A DNA stretch of 64,000 nt from Rhea pennata (lineage: Eukaryota; Chordata; Aves; Rheiformes; Rheidae), in NCBI RefSeq assembly GCF_028389875.1, contig NC_084678.1, forward strand, positions 15,778,899 through 15,842,898, in the 5' to 3' direction. The translations under genes were made by a program, and so were the position numbers. Below the pieces are notes generated by a model. That model had not been told where the DNA came from. It did not search any database and saw only the letters and a program-made list of their open reading frames with translations. Below are positions 14,001 through 26,700 of this stretch, piece after piece; position 1 is the first letter of the stretch; each line of letters opens with the position of its first letter.

Positions 14001-17000
14001 TAATAATACAAGTAAGTTCAGCAGAGGAAACACAAGCTTTCTAGCACTATTTCAGCAATTTTATGCAATTCTTTCTTTTCCAGAGAGACCAACTGAACAG
14101 ACAAGATGAGGCCGCAATATGATTGCTCTTACAGCTCACATACAGATTTCACATGCCAACAAGGGCAACAACTTTGGTAGCCCCATTCAGTCAGTGTTAA
14201 ACACTTCACATTTATGAGGCAAAAAGCTTGTTAAGTGGCAATCACTGGCAGAAACCTATTCTGAAACAGAAACCAGTTTCTATTCTATTAACCATTTGAA
14301 GATAAAACAAAGACCAAAAAAACTGGACATAACATTCCTTTACCTGTATCACTGCTTAACTTTTTGCTCTGAAACTCATTTACCTATGAAATTGTCACAG
14401 ACAAATAAGCGTAGATTTGTTGTTAAATACACAAAACTATCAAGCTGAGAGATGTATTAAAAATATTTTGAATTCCTACTTACATTTTTCCACCATAGCA
14501 GCCTTCACATTTCATTTTCCCCATATCTGTGTATAAAATAAATTTTTTAATAAGTTTACCTTCCGCACCACCTCCTCCTCTTCTTGGCGCTTTTCATAAT
14601 GAGAAAAGTCATCAAAGATGGAGGTCGTGTGCTTGTAAGTAGCAATAATTTTAAGCACTTGTTTTGCTTTTTCTAAGGGCACCTCCTGTGTATCACGGGA
14701 GTTTGTAACTGGTTTGTTGTCATTGTTCTCCAGCCTGATGTGTCGGAGCTGGTTGTTGGGCACATCCTTCACAAAGATCCACTTGACATCGAATTTCCCC
14801 TTCCACTTGTCCTGAGACCAGACACCTGCACTGGTGCCATAGTCCACAGGCGATTTCATCTCTGCTACTCCACAAAAATGTCCACTGCCATTGACACTGA
14901 ACAGCAAGTAGACCGGACCCTTACTATTCATGGAACGAAAAGCACTGTCCAGGCGTTTGTTGCCATGTTCTGTACTACACCAAATAGAATACTTAATGGA
15001 ACGATGAATATCATCCTCAGAATAGCTCTTTATTATGAACACACGTCCATTTTTAAGGTTCCATTCAAAATCTTTAGGGTTATAGCTGTGAGCAGCTTTC
15101 AGTTTTTCAAGAACAGGATGGGATTCGCCACTTGGAACAGGGTTAGGCTGGGTACTGCCAGCTGAGTTGCTATCATTACCAGTTCCTCCACTTTGGCCAA
15201 AAGCTGCATTTCTGTTGCGAGGAGCTACCCAGCGGTTTTGAGGCGGCTGCTGAGGGCTCTGATACTGTGGTTGGGTCAATGGAGGAGGCTGAGCCGGAAC
15301 AGGCTGAACAATCTGTTGCTGTGGCTGCGGAACAGACTGAGGAGAAGGTATCTGTTGAGGGGCAGGAACTTTTGCCACAGGACCCTTATTGTCCCACGTA
15401 CCTATGTCCATATTGTGTTTTATAGGTGGTGGAGGCAGAGCTCCTCCAATTACAGGTCCAGTTTTCGTTTTCATTTTAGGCTGTGGTTTTGCAGGCTTGC
15501 TAGCGATAGCAGCCCAAGAGGTTGGTTTAGATACTGGCAAGTTTACACTAGATCCACTGTTACCAGAGAGGGCACCTGTCATCCCAGCGCTGTTGACAAC
15601 AGAACCTACTGTTTTCACAGCAGAAGTTGTAACATCTCCACCAATCTTAAGTCCAACCATTCCCTGTTCAATACTGTTCATTCCAGGAGCTTTGTTTAAT
15701 GTGTCATTATGAAATCCTGTTTGTCCATCCACAATGGTACCGCCCAGTGAACTAGGTGGATAACTGTAACTGCTCCCATACGCCGAACTTTGAGTTTGCT
15801 GTCCTTGGGATCCACTTGTTCCCCAAGCTGAGAAGGCAGGATTTTCAGGGAAAAAATTAAACCGGTGTTGATAGATGTTATTTCCCAGACCCCCAGGCTG
15901 TCCAAAAACAGCATCATGCATAAAATGGTGATCTCCATTACTGAGCTGTCCATAGGTGGTGAGATATGGGATAGGAGGATCTCCTCCTGTAGACCACGGA
16001 GCTTCACTGAGAGAATAGGGGAACCCAATAGATGGTGGATAATAACTGGACAGATAGGGATCAGTCATTGATGGATAACTATTGTTCTGTTAAGGGGAAA
16101 AAAAAAAGAGGTCGTTTCAGACACAAGAATTTTGTTTATAACACCCACAACACTGCACATCACTAAACAGAAAAGAATAGTGCCACGTAATTTTATTTCT
16201 AGTTAAAGATTTTAGTTCACACTCCATGTTTGCTATTCCACAAATTGCTTAATTCATTAAAAATAGCACTATTGCAACCCGTTCATTTCTATACCAGAGA
16301 TGAATTCTTTAACCTTTTGCTTGAACTGTGAATTATTTGTAGCTCTAGGTCAAAGCAGCATTATCTTCCCATCCTGCTAGTTGTATTTCTTGTATTTAAA
16401 AAGAAAGATACATGGCTAAATCTGGAAACTTAAAATTTGGTCCAGGAATATTGCCTCACAGTGAATTTAGTAATTTGAGATTTTTAGACCATGTAAGTGC
16501 AGTTACATTACTACAGGCTATTTAATGGCTTCATCTAGATTTTTTAAATCTATCAATATCACAAAATATTTCAAGGTACTTATATAACAGAAGACATTTT
16601 GTGACTCATAGCATACAAGTTTTATCTAAAACTGCTTTAATAAAACAGCATATATGATAGAAAACATGGTTATAGTCCTTATTATGGAATTGTTTTGAGG
16701 GAGCAACTTTCTCTAACAAGCAAGATATACCTCAAGTGATAAAACACAAAAAGGCTACTTCTGACACAGATGCAAGACCACAGTTAGATCATACACAAAA
16801 AAAGTGTGCCAAGTTTGGTATAAGTAGACCTAATTACTAGAAACTAAAATTACAGTTAAAGTAATAGCTGGTATGCTAAAGAAACACAAGCAAATACAGC
16901 ATGTGACATATACCAGTAAGCCATCCAAGCTCTCACTGACCCTACTCAAGCTTCTGCAAAGGTCTCCTTTCCCTCAGTAGTAAAGTCACAAGTGCGCAGA

Positions 17001-20000
17001 ACTTCTTCTGACAGGCCTTCCAAACTGGCCATCTTTTCCACTCTAGGAAATAGAGACTGACCTGTTCTAAACCAGCAGACCCTTCTTTAAAGCTCCAGCT
17101 TTTCCTCCCTTTTCTCCTTCTCAACTGCTTTCTTAGACCTGAGGAATCTTTCCTTCTACTCTAAATCTTCAGGTGATTTTTTTTTTTTTGGTATTTTATG
17201 TTTCTCATAGTCAGCAATGCAAAAGAATACAGACTATTCTAAAAGGGGTATTATTCTTCCTTATGAAACTTGAAACACAGATACTGGAGCCCTTCCAAAA
17301 TGAAACCCTACATGTAATTACCAGTGAGGGGGAGGAAAGGTCAACATCTCCTGCTAATCAGTCAAAGAGCAGCAAATCTTCCCTTACTCACAGAGAATGA
17401 TGATTTTTAAAAGGAGGAACTAAGACTTCTGTCAAACCTTAATTAAGGTTTGAAAATTAAACAAATATTATGCAGACTCAGCTGAATTGCACAGACATTT
17501 TAGTAATTTTACCAAACATAAGATTATTTGTCAACTCAATCAGAAAACTAAGAAACACCTTGCTAAAGAGAAGTATAATACCCAGATACATTAGAGTCAT
17601 TTTTATTGTTCATTTTTCAGCAACAGCCTTCCACAAAACCCTAATTTAATATTTTTACTTCCCGTATGAAGAATGACTCCATAAAATATCAAGACTTGTA
17701 TATATACCATAGACACAACAGCTTTAAACAGCCTAAATCCAATGTTACCCATTTTTGATTCAAGAGACATCTTCTCTACCACTTCTCTTGTTGACTTCAT
17801 TTATTTGGAAGTTCTATCATTAACAAGAGGTACACAAACCATCTTTCTATAACATGATGATTCTCTAAAATGTATTAAATTTTCTTAGTCTCTTAAGAGA
17901 GTCAATACTTATCACATTAAAATATCTTTTTTTCTGAGGGCATTTGAGACTGGTATCAATGTGTTTTATCTTTAAGTGTTAATATTAAGAAAAAAGTTAA
18001 AATAAATGCTAGTGGAAGGGAGGAGCTTTAGATAGGTCTTAGGTAGTATTTATTACCTTCGTACATTCTACAGATTTAAATTAAGATCAAAAGAATATGA
18101 CCAAATAACACATATGTTTTGTCTCACAGTACTGCTAAACAATTCTACACAATTCCTTACACTGTCACCTTCCGTACACATAGCTTGTCAGGTTTCCACA
18201 AAGGTTTTAACAGGATTAAAAGAAAATTTCAGAAGACATCCCCACAAAACATTCAATCTATTTTGAATGGCTTAATGCTACAAAGTGCAAGAGAAGCCCT
18301 GATGGAAGTCCTTCACTACAACAGCAGTACACTTATTTTGACAAACTTATCCTTGACCTTTCTGCATCTCTTCTCTACTTCTTTTAAAACCAATCTCTGC
18401 ACTAATTAGGAAGAGAATCCTCCTTTCTGCCAAAGTTCTCTGCTTGCTCGTAATACTCTCATTCTCAAGTATACCACATTCTCAGAAAAATCTTCTGGTT
18501 CTGGATGACAGTACATCTGGGATACCTTCCTTATCGAGTATATCATACGCATATACCTTACCTCATTCAGTTCCCTCTGCTTTCAAAAACACTTTCAGCG
18601 TGCATAGTAAGACACTTCAAATTTGATCTGCGCTATTGCTACCTGAATACCAGACTTTTCTTTGTAAAGAAAAAGCAAGTGCCTTTAATTAGGTACAGCT
18701 TTCCACACAAAGATAGGAGACAAATTACATTTGATTACTTAATATACTTAATACTCATTTTAAAGACTAACTTGTATTTTTAAAAGATGACATTTAACAC
18801 AGTATCATCACTCTTTATTTAATTTTTGATGTCCAATGTATTGCTTGTGTCAGCAAGGTTTTTAATTTCTTGAGCTTTTTTTTTTTAATTCAACTGGTTA
18901 ACTTTTTTAAAATCAACTACACTTTACAGTAACTTTAAAGGGCATATATCTGACAGAATAAGTAGATAATAAGGCTTTGTTCAGAGATATGGTTGTCTGT
19001 ATGGTGGTATCTCAGAGAGTTCTAATTAATACTACTGTCACTTCCCCCTTAAAAATATAAGGCAACCTACACAATTATTTCTTGTAGCTCATCAATTCCT
19101 TGTGGCATGCCCATTTCTTGTGGCATTTACAGGTCAGTCAATGGAGCTATGCTTTCATGCATCATCACTTTACTAGAATATGAAAATTAAATTATGGAAT
19201 TCTATAAATCATAGTAACTTTGTACCTTTAATCCTAATAATTGGGCTTATTGACAGTTAACAGAAACATATTACTTAGAATTAACATATAACAGATGGTT
19301 CTACTTTTCATCTACATCAAATAGAATGTTAACTGTATTCTACAATAGAAAACATCTTGGTTTTAAATAATTAAAATTTACATACAAATATAAGGAATGG
19401 GATGACAAGAATCATAAAGAAAAGGAGGAGAGAAATACAAAAAGCATGCATAGTTTTCTTTCAAAACTGATTTTGCAAAAAGGGAATCTCACTTTATCTT
19501 AAACTTCCTGCATTTGTACTGTGACAAGTACAACAATTCCAGACCACAGGACATGTTTCCCATGAAATTGCATTAACTTTGCATAAGTTGGGAGAACACG
19601 TCTAGGCTGTAGAGAATGATGAAGACCTCTGAGCTCAGTTCAAGAACCAGAACCCTCAGAGCACAGATCCTGGAACACAGTGCATGTTATTATATATATA
19701 ATTTGCCCTAACTTCCACGCTGGTGTGTCTAGACTGCTTCTAGAACTGAGATGAGCTCAGGTATCTCTATACTGAGCTAGAAACTGCAGCCTCCCATAAG
19801 CTGCTATGATTCAAATCAAATTAATATAGTTTTATTAATAAGTGCTTCCCAGAGCGCTTAATACAGCTGGAGAATAACTGACCCATGGCAGATGAATTGA
19901 TAACATTTGCTCGTGTTCACATTCAAGATTCAACCACAATTTCCACAAATAAAACAGAGTATCACATTACATACTCTTTTATTTCAGTGTGTAGAATAAT

Positions 20001-22963
20001 GTTCTTTTGCAGATAAGCTCAACAACGTCACCAGTATTCACAGTGGCATCTATCAGCTTCAAATTGCTGAATTGTAAATGTCCTGTTTAAAACATACCTC
20101 TTAGCCTTTTTGCCAAGGAATAATAATGTACCTCTGCTAGGTCTCTCTCCCCCCTCCCCTATCCCCCTCACTGTATTTTATATTCGTGAAAGAAAACTTT
20201 CAGGCTCTAGTTCCTAGACACTTTATTCATTTAAAGATTTTAAAAATACTTGAGTTAGAAGACAATTTCTATTATTATTATATTGAAGTCATGGATGTTA
20301 AGTGATGTACATTATAATGAACTAGATCATATTCAGAGTTCAGTGCCTTGCTCTTAAAAAAACCCACATTTTAAATTCTTAAGATATTTCAGAGGACACA
20401 AAAGAAGAGCAATATCTGTTGAAGTGTGATGAGAATGCAGAATCACTCTGTTACTTGTTTTCAGTGCTTTCTAGGAAAGGTTTCAACCACAGTAATTTTC
20501 AGGCTTATTTTAAAGACAGATCAAGAGACCTGCCAAACCGGAACCTACAGACTCCTCCATGTAGCTCATCTATCAAAGAACTGCAAGATCAAGTAGTCTG
20601 TCGTAGTCCAGCTGTATTAATAATCTGCAATGTGAGAAGCAATGAACAGACAGCAGTTGGAGCATTAACTTCATCTTTATTTGTGGCCATCTGGATACAC
20701 GTAGTAATATTAGTAATAAAACTAGCATTGGTGCTCATGAAGCTAAGTAACACAGTAGGCTAGTCATTTCTTTTCCATTTCTATTTAAGAAATTTGCTCC
20801 CTCAACACAATTCTATAGATCGACTGCCAATACTGCATGCCTACAAAACAAAACTGAGTTACAAATATACTAACCTGATTTGACTGCCCAGAAAGGTAAG
20901 GTTCAAAATCGTTGTCATGAACTGTATCCTTCTGGTGTAATGAACCATTTTGTACTGGAAGAAAAGAGTTGCAACAAATTAGAACACTACTTAGTAGCAT
21001 TTTAGTAAACAGTTCCACCCTAATGTTATTTTATGAAGAGTCATATTCTTCTTCACAGCACAAAGAACCTTCAAAGACAAAAGGATCACACTTGTCCAAG
21101 TAATTTCTTTGCATTATTGCTCACAAAACTAAATTTGAATAAGTTTGCATCCATAAAAAGTTGAGTTTTTCTACAGATGAGTGAATCAACAACTCACGTG
21201 AACTACTTCTGAACCAAAAAATAATCTCTGGCAAGAATCTGGTGAAAAATATTGGGAAATCACACCTAAGGTCCTGGTGCATGACTAGAAATCTCAGAAG
21301 CTAATTAACAGTTCTCCCTGCATGTACTGCTTACAGCTTATTTAAATTGACTAAAATAAGAAAGTCAAGTGAGGTTGCATTTAATTATAAAAAACAACTA
21401 CTGAGTTTCTTCATAGCCTGACAATGCTTTCAAGCAAAATTTAAGTCTCAACTTTCTCATGGTGGTATCCAAGAGACTGCCTTAATCAAAGGCCTACATA
21501 AATTAGCCAGTAAATAAACATTCAAAACCCACTGCTGAAAGATATTACACAAAAGCAAAATTACTAGGTCAGTTCAAACAGTTTCCACTGTTTGTTTAAA
21601 AAAAAAAAAAAAGATCATACCCAGCTTATGTTGGGAAAATAAAGCAACTACTTCATAGCTTAGCTAGATTAAAAACAATACTACATGAAATAAGATGTTT
21701 AACAAAGAAGTTTGAGAATTTATGAGAATATTTGGAGAAAGTTTGTCTGTGACAATGTGACAACAGCATGTAATAAAAGTACAGATAAACACAAGATACA
21801 AACTTTTTGAGACAATAGGCAATTGGATTTTAGATGCTTTTTGTTTTACCTTAACCAGACTATCTGAATGGCAAGATTTAGTCCGAGTATCTAAGCCTCA
21901 GCAGTTATGCACTTACTAGCGATCACAATAATGAGAATATTTACTTAAAATATTTGCTATTTAATTTTAATTCCAGTTTAAGCAGTGGAATTGTCATAGT
22001 ATTACCTCATCAGAAGTAGCTTAACTATTGTTATCTAAAATTACTTAAGTGAAGTTTGTAGACTTATATATTATGACAACTAGCATATATATATGTCAAT
22101 AGTAGTACAATAACAAAATCGTATTTACATAGCAAAAAAGGAGTATGCAAAAGTATGTGAAATTATATCTTGGGTAAGAGATCTCTATTATGTTGAAAAC
22201 TGCTTTATTTTAAGGAAATTAAGAGCCTTATTGTATGTATGCTTAGTGCTAACACACAGTCCTTCCCACTGTAAACTCAGTAACAATAAGTAGGATGCAA
22301 ACAAGCTCCTAAAAGTAACAGGTAATGTTATTTTTGAAACAAAGCATATCTTCATTTGTTCCAGATGTTATCCATGGGGACTGACACCAATACCTATCTG
22401 TTCACAAACAGTTACCTGTAGGATTCATCTGCAGTTAAAAAAAAAAAAAAAAAGAAAGAAAAAAAGAAAAGAAAATTAGATGGCAAGATCTCAGCATGTT
22501 TCTTACCTTTATTATCTTGCCCTTTCGGTCTCTGGAAAGCCACAGCATATGATGGAGTAAAATAAAAAACGGAGGTGGGGAGAGAGAGAAATGAGAAAGT
22601 TAATTTTGGAAAAATGCTCATACTGCCATTACGAAACACACAGCCTATGGGGAGAGAAAAAGCCTCTTAAGGAACGGCTAATAACGAATCGGGCTTGTTT
22701 AAACTGGGGTTGAGGAGTTCATCTCAGGTATCATCCAGCACTGGCCTTCCTTAGAAATGGCCACTGCTCTGGAAAGGCAGCGGGAACGCGCTGTGCCTGT
22801 GGGGTGGGCTAACGGGAGAGACGAGGCCCCAGAGGAGCCTCTCTCGGGACCGGGGCAGGCCCCAGGCTGCACGAGGACCCCAGCCCGGGGCCCGGGCGCG
22901 GAGCACACAGGCCCTGTGCCCAGCTTCGCCGCTTACCTGAGGGTCAACGCTTGTGGCAGACAT
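8032..22963 (-). CDS. YTHDF1: YTH N6-methyladenosine RNA-binding protein 1, five coding exons (complete)
   Basis: Cytoplasmic reader of m6A-modified mRNA that links methylation to translation and decay (known for the family). Joining 22937-22963, 22507-22531, 20875-20954, 14560-16086 and 8032-8058 gives an in-frame 561-residue protein, against 559 in human; all introns are GT-AG. The N-terminus MSATSVDPQ and the segment around [15 protein letters not shown] match YTHDF1 rather than YTHDF2 or YTHDF3. Residues about 45-365 form a low-complexity region rich in P, Q, S, G and Y, typical of these phase-separating proteins. The YTH domain covers about 366-540 and keeps the aromatic-cage tryptophans W413, W467 and W472, equivalent to human W411, W465 and W470. 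The protein ends in a charged tail, ERQNRNKQ. The gene starts in a CpG island, as expected for a broadly expressed gene. Exon structure and identity are read directly from the sequence; function is by family. Confidence 0.97.
10959..10992. repeat. 17-bp tandem duplication in YTHDF1 intron 4
   Basis: Two adjacent copies of a unit containing AATAGCAATGAATTT. Confidence 0.8.
13127..13166. repeat. (CAAAA)n/(CAAA)n tract in YTHDF1 intron 4
   Basis: A-rich simple repeat with regularly spaced C residues. Confidence 0.85.
14560..16086 (-). CDS. YTHDF1: YTHDF1 coding exon 4 (main exon, low-complexity region and YTH domain)
   Basis: A single 1527-nt exon of 509 codons begins after a pyrimidine-rich acceptor (CCCCTTAACAG) with [12 protein letters not shown] and ends with EEEEVVRK at donor GTAAAC. 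It holds the whole Pro/Gln-rich region and YTH domain, including [27 protein letters not shown] and the [16 protein letters not shown] segment. The open frame continues into the intron as 15 unrelated residues, which is read-through rather than the true end. One large exon with tiny flanking exons is the known layout of the YTHDF paralogues. Confidence 0.97.
16087..20874 (-). other. YTHDF1: YTHDF1 intron 3
   Basis: AT-rich intron of 4.8 kb with a GTTAGT donor and CTTAACAG acceptor. Only short chance frames are present; nothing else was recognised. Confidence 0.8.
20875..20954 (-). CDS. YTHDF1: YTHDF1 coding exon 3
   Basis: Eighty nucleotides encoding [10 protein letters not shown] through PYLSGQSNQ. 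The acceptor is TTTTCTTCCAG and the donor is GTTAGT. It joins exon 2 through a split GTA valine codon; exons 2 and 3 together make 35 whole codons. Confidence 0.95.
20955..22506 (-). other. YTHDF1: YTHDF1 intron 2
   Basis: AT-rich intron of 1.55 kb containing an A/GAAA-rich tract at 22437-22477. Intron 1 (22532-22936) is similarly featureless. Confidence 0.8.
22507..22531 (-). CDS. YTHDF1: YTHDF1 coding exon 2 (25-nt microexon)
   Basis: Encodes RPKGQDNK plus the first base of the next codon. The acceptor is TTTCCAG (complement ending at 22532) and the donor is GTAAGA (complement of 22501-22506). Human YTHDF1 has the near-identical segment RTKGQDNK here. At 25 nt it is too small for most gene finders. 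Confidence 0.93.
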
Positions 22964-23700
22964 AATTCATGTACAGGGCCGCCGTGGTTCAGCAGAGAGG
23001 GCCCGGGGGGAGGCGGCCGCCCGGCGGGGCGCGGCGCAGGGGCGGCGGCGGCGCCTCTCCCCTCAGGCGGCGCCCGGGCAGCGGCGACGGCGCCGGGGCT
23101 GCGGGGAGCGGAGGGGGCCGCTCGGCGCCTCCTCGCAGAGGGAAGGGTTGGGGGCGCGGAAGGCCGGTGGCCGCGCCTCGCCTCGCCCTGCCGCCGCCGT
23201 CTCCTCACATGCCCCCGGCCCGCGCTGCGCCGCCCGGGCCTGCCGCTGCCGCCGCCGTCGGGCCGCAGCGAGCGCCGGAGCCGGAGCCTCCACCTCCAAT
23301 GGCGGCGGGCGCCGGGCTGCGGTGACGTCAGCGCCGAGCGCGCGCGCGGCACGCCGGGAAAGCGCGGCGAGGCGCGGGCGGGGGGAGGGGCGCGCGGGCG
23401 CGGCGGCACCGGCGGCGCAGGCGCGGGCGGGCTGAGGGGGCGGCGCGCGGGCCGGTGGCGGTGCTGGTGCCGGTGCGCGGCGGGTCGCGGGGCTCGGCCG
23501 CCCTTCCGCGCGCGCCGGGCCGCCGCAGCCCTCGCGGTCCTCGGCAGCCGCCTCCGGGGAGGGGGCGAGGGAAGCCGCGCAGCAGCTCCCGGCCTCCCGC
23601 GGGCCGCCGCGCCGGGCTCTCGGCCCGCTCGTGTTCGGCCGCTGAGGAAATGGCGGCGGCGGCGGCGGCCCGCGCTCGAGGGGGAGCGCGGGGGTAAAGG
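22750..23700. promoter_or_regulatory. YTHDF1: CpG-island promoter of YTHDF1
   Basis: A sharply GC- and CpG-rich block of about 950 bp in otherwise AT-rich DNA surrounds the YTHDF1 start codon. Inside it are a CCAAT box (23296-23300) next to a YY1-like AATGGCGGC, a perfect CRE TGACGTCA (23323-23330), an NRF1-like GCGCAGGCGC (23415-23424), many GGGCGG/CCGCCC Sp1-type boxes and a (GGC)6 run (23652-23669). No TATA box was noticed. The island extends well upstream of YTHDF1, so divergent transcription to the right is possible. Confidence 0.85.
22937..22963 (-). CDS. YTHDF1: YTHDF1 coding exon 1 (start codon, MSATSVDPQ)
   Basis: Nine codons starting at the ATG whose complement lies at 22961-22963, ended by the donor GTAAGC (complement of 22931-22936). 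The exon is phase 0 and encodes the N-terminus diagnostic of YTHDF1. It lies on the left side of the CpG island, so the 5' UTR and start site extend to higher coordinates. Confidence 0.95.
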
Positions 23701-26700
23701 GAGCTGCTCTCTCCGTGGTTTTCTCTCAGATTAATTCCTTCCGTTTTCCTTCCGGCTGGACGGGGTGAAATGGTGGCTCCCGAGAGCTTACATGGAATTC
23801 AGCAGGGCCAAGACTTAAAGCGGGGGTTTGCAGGGAGGCTCGTCGTTCCCCGCCGAGGAGAGTGGGGAAGTGAAGCCTTACTGAAAAAGCACACCGAGCT
23901 GAGCATGTTTGATGCTTGGTTTTGCCAGAGTTGTGTGTAAGCAGGTTTTAGGGAAGCCTTGGCATTTCTTTAATGAGAAATCACATTTAATGAAAGCAAT
24001 GCCTTTTTTATTTCTAGTATTTGAATTCCAACTGTTTCCTTGTTTCTGCCTGCATGTTTTTTTCCCAAATGGATGGCATATTTAATGACCAGAATTATTG
24101 TTAGTTTTTTTTTCTTTAGTGCTTGATATATATGGGTCAAGGGAGAGTTTATAGACACTGCACAGAACAAAAAGCCCCTGCCCTTCCCAAGGTCTTGTAG
24201 ACTTAGGTTTTTTCATGTTATAACCAGTATTCTGTGGTAATCTGTTTAATATCTGTTTCAATTCTGATGACTAAATCATAATGTTCATGGTGAAACAGGC
24301 ATCAGCATCATGTTGCTGCTTTATTATTTATATTGCAGTAGTATTCAGAGGCCTCACTGTCCTACTGTCCATGTAAACACAGCAAATGGTAGTTCACTCA
24401 GTGCCCAAATAGAGTATGGTGGACTGGAGGCCTCTTAGGCCAGAATAAAAGAAAACATCATCTCTTCTGAACAACAACAGTCCTAGGAGATAATCAGCAA
24501 CTACTAGAGATTCATAGAACATAATTTTCTCTGACATCTTTGGGAACTAGTGCAGTAACAGGATTTATAACAATTTTCAGTGATTAACAGTATGTCACTG
24601 AAATTGTCTTTTACTATGTAACAGGTGTTTGACATCTGTTTAGGGAATAGAAATAATTGACCATCAATTGGCCAGAAACCTGATATTTTTTCCTTGAAGG
24701 GATCAAAATACTTGCAGAGATTGAGCTTGATCAGTCTCTTTTTCCTTTGAACATGCCTCTTGACACGAACATGCACCGTTTATGGTTACCAGGTGTGAAC
24801 AATCTAAGAATCTAAGAAGGAGGCAATATGAATCAAAATCTAGCTGTCAATATGTATATAATATGTTGTGTAATTGCTTGATATAACAACATGCATGATA
24901 CTTAGTAGTGAATTTGAGTTTAGCTCACTATTTGATAAAAACAAGTATTTTCCATTGTGTTCCATACTTCTCCAAACAGAAGTCTGAGCAGAGTTTGGGC
25001 ATACCCAAGTTATGTCTCAGTTCTGTTATAGTCAGGAATCTCCTCTGGTGTTCCTCATGCTAAGCAACAGGATACCTACTATGAAATGGAGCTATTCTCT
25101 TATCACTTGTGTTATGTGTAAAGTAGGACTAACTTGTATGGTGTTGGTCTCACTAGTCTATCTAGTCTCATTACTGTCTTAGGCAAGTATCTAGAACTCT
25201 GACCAAATTAGTTAAGGCTGCCATGTATCAGATAGTGGTTCTAGTGGTTATAAAGTCTTGCTTGTAACTTCTCTATGTTCATTTTTTTGGGGTAAGAATA
25301 GAAAATCCTAGTTCTCATGAAAGATACCAAACCATTACAATCATCCTTTCTTTAGTTAAACATAGTAAGTCGTCTTTGTCTTCAGAAAGTCAACAATTGT
25401 TGAACCTAGTATTTGTTATTCAGATAAAATATCTTGATCTATATAACAGACTGGGCCACTTGCCTGAAATGAATTGTCCAATTTCTTTTTGTCCCTTTTC
25501 TGATCAGTCACCATGAGGTAACACAGAAAGATTATTGCATTTGCATTAATCCCAGCACCTGGTGGTATTTTGAGGTCTTGGATTGCTTAATTTGCAAGTA
25601 ATAATTGGCTTGTTTCATCTTAATTTTGTTTGCCATTTGGTATAGCTATGGATGAAGTTGGTATATCTGTGCTCTTGGGAGTCCCTGGATGAGCTGGAAA
25701 GGCTGTCCTGAAGAACAAAACTTCAGAAAGAAATGTTAAAAGAAAGCAAGCAGCATGAGCTAATAGTGGACCATCTGTCTGAAGGGAACAGAGAAAGACT
25801 TGTCCTGGGTACTTGGGTGATAGGCACGATTTTGAAGTCCATGTGATTGTATATGTTCACTAGTCTTGATATAGAAACTATGTGACTATGAATCATCCTT
25901 GCCATGACTGTGGTGTAGGCAGAATGTTAGAACCATATTTTACTTAGGATCCTATGTTATAGGGGATTATAGTTATTAGACTATATCTGTTATTTTAGAC
26001 TGAAAGATAGAGCATATTAATGTGTACACACATACACACACATGCAATGTCCCTAACTCCATAACTGCGTATTTGTGGAAACATTTTTTTGTTTGCATTA
26101 GGAAAATGTGAGTTACTACCCCTTCCTGGTAACTTTAAGAGGAATATTGCCCATCCATTAAGAAATACACAATCTTTTAGAAACAAAACCACTAAGAAAA
26201 AGAGGACTGTGTTAAACTGTATAGATGAAAGCAATATTCAGAATGGTATTAACTAAACACGATCATTTTGTTTCAACCCAGCCTACTCTCAGAGAGTAAC
26301 ATTGCGACCTGTGACGTAACAGGTTTTTGGCTTTGTTGAGTGAAATATGGTCCTATGTTCTTCTAACGATAAGGTAGGAATATCTTTTTCCTCTGGTTAA
26401 CACTCTGAAATCTCAGAAGAGTTAACGTATAAATTACAAAAGATCATTTTTGTTATTTTGATTTTACAGGGATTTGCTGCAGCCATTTCTATGGCAAAAA
26501 TTGTGGAGTTTGCTTTCTAGCAGAGGGTTAAACATTACCATGCTGGAATCTTCCCAATTCCTCTTATGGAATGTAACTAAAGCATAGCTCCTGCTTTAAT
26601 TTTCATCATTTTAGGGTGAAATATAAAGGTAGACACACAGAAAATAATATATTTTCTCTTCTGTTTTCATGTCATTGGCATGCCCTTCTGTGAAAACATG

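Larger units (their letters stand above)
8059..14559 (-). other. YTHDF1: YTHDF1 intron 4
   Basis: AT-rich intron of 6.5 kb with a GTAAAC donor and TTTGCAG acceptor. It holds a 17-bp tandem duplication (10959-10992), an A/CA-rich tract (13127-13166) and poly(A) at 13676-13695. No nested gene was recognised. Confidence 0.8.

Noticed and set aside
14740-15712. Plus-strand open frames of 141, 168 and 107 codons
   Set aside because: They lie antisense to YTHDF1 exon 4 and are shadows of its codon structure; no splice sites or similarity.
14512-16020. Read-through of YTHDF1 exon 4 into 15 residues ending YTQIWGK
   Set aside because: The donor GTAAAC and a later exon encoding the conserved ERQNRNKQ end show this is intron sequence.
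22757-23734. 325-codon open frame, plus strand, in the CpG island, with several overlapping frames
   Set aside because: Composition artefact: almost only G, P, A and R from GC-rich DNA, open in several frames at once, with no domain, and overlapping the YTHDF1 promoter.
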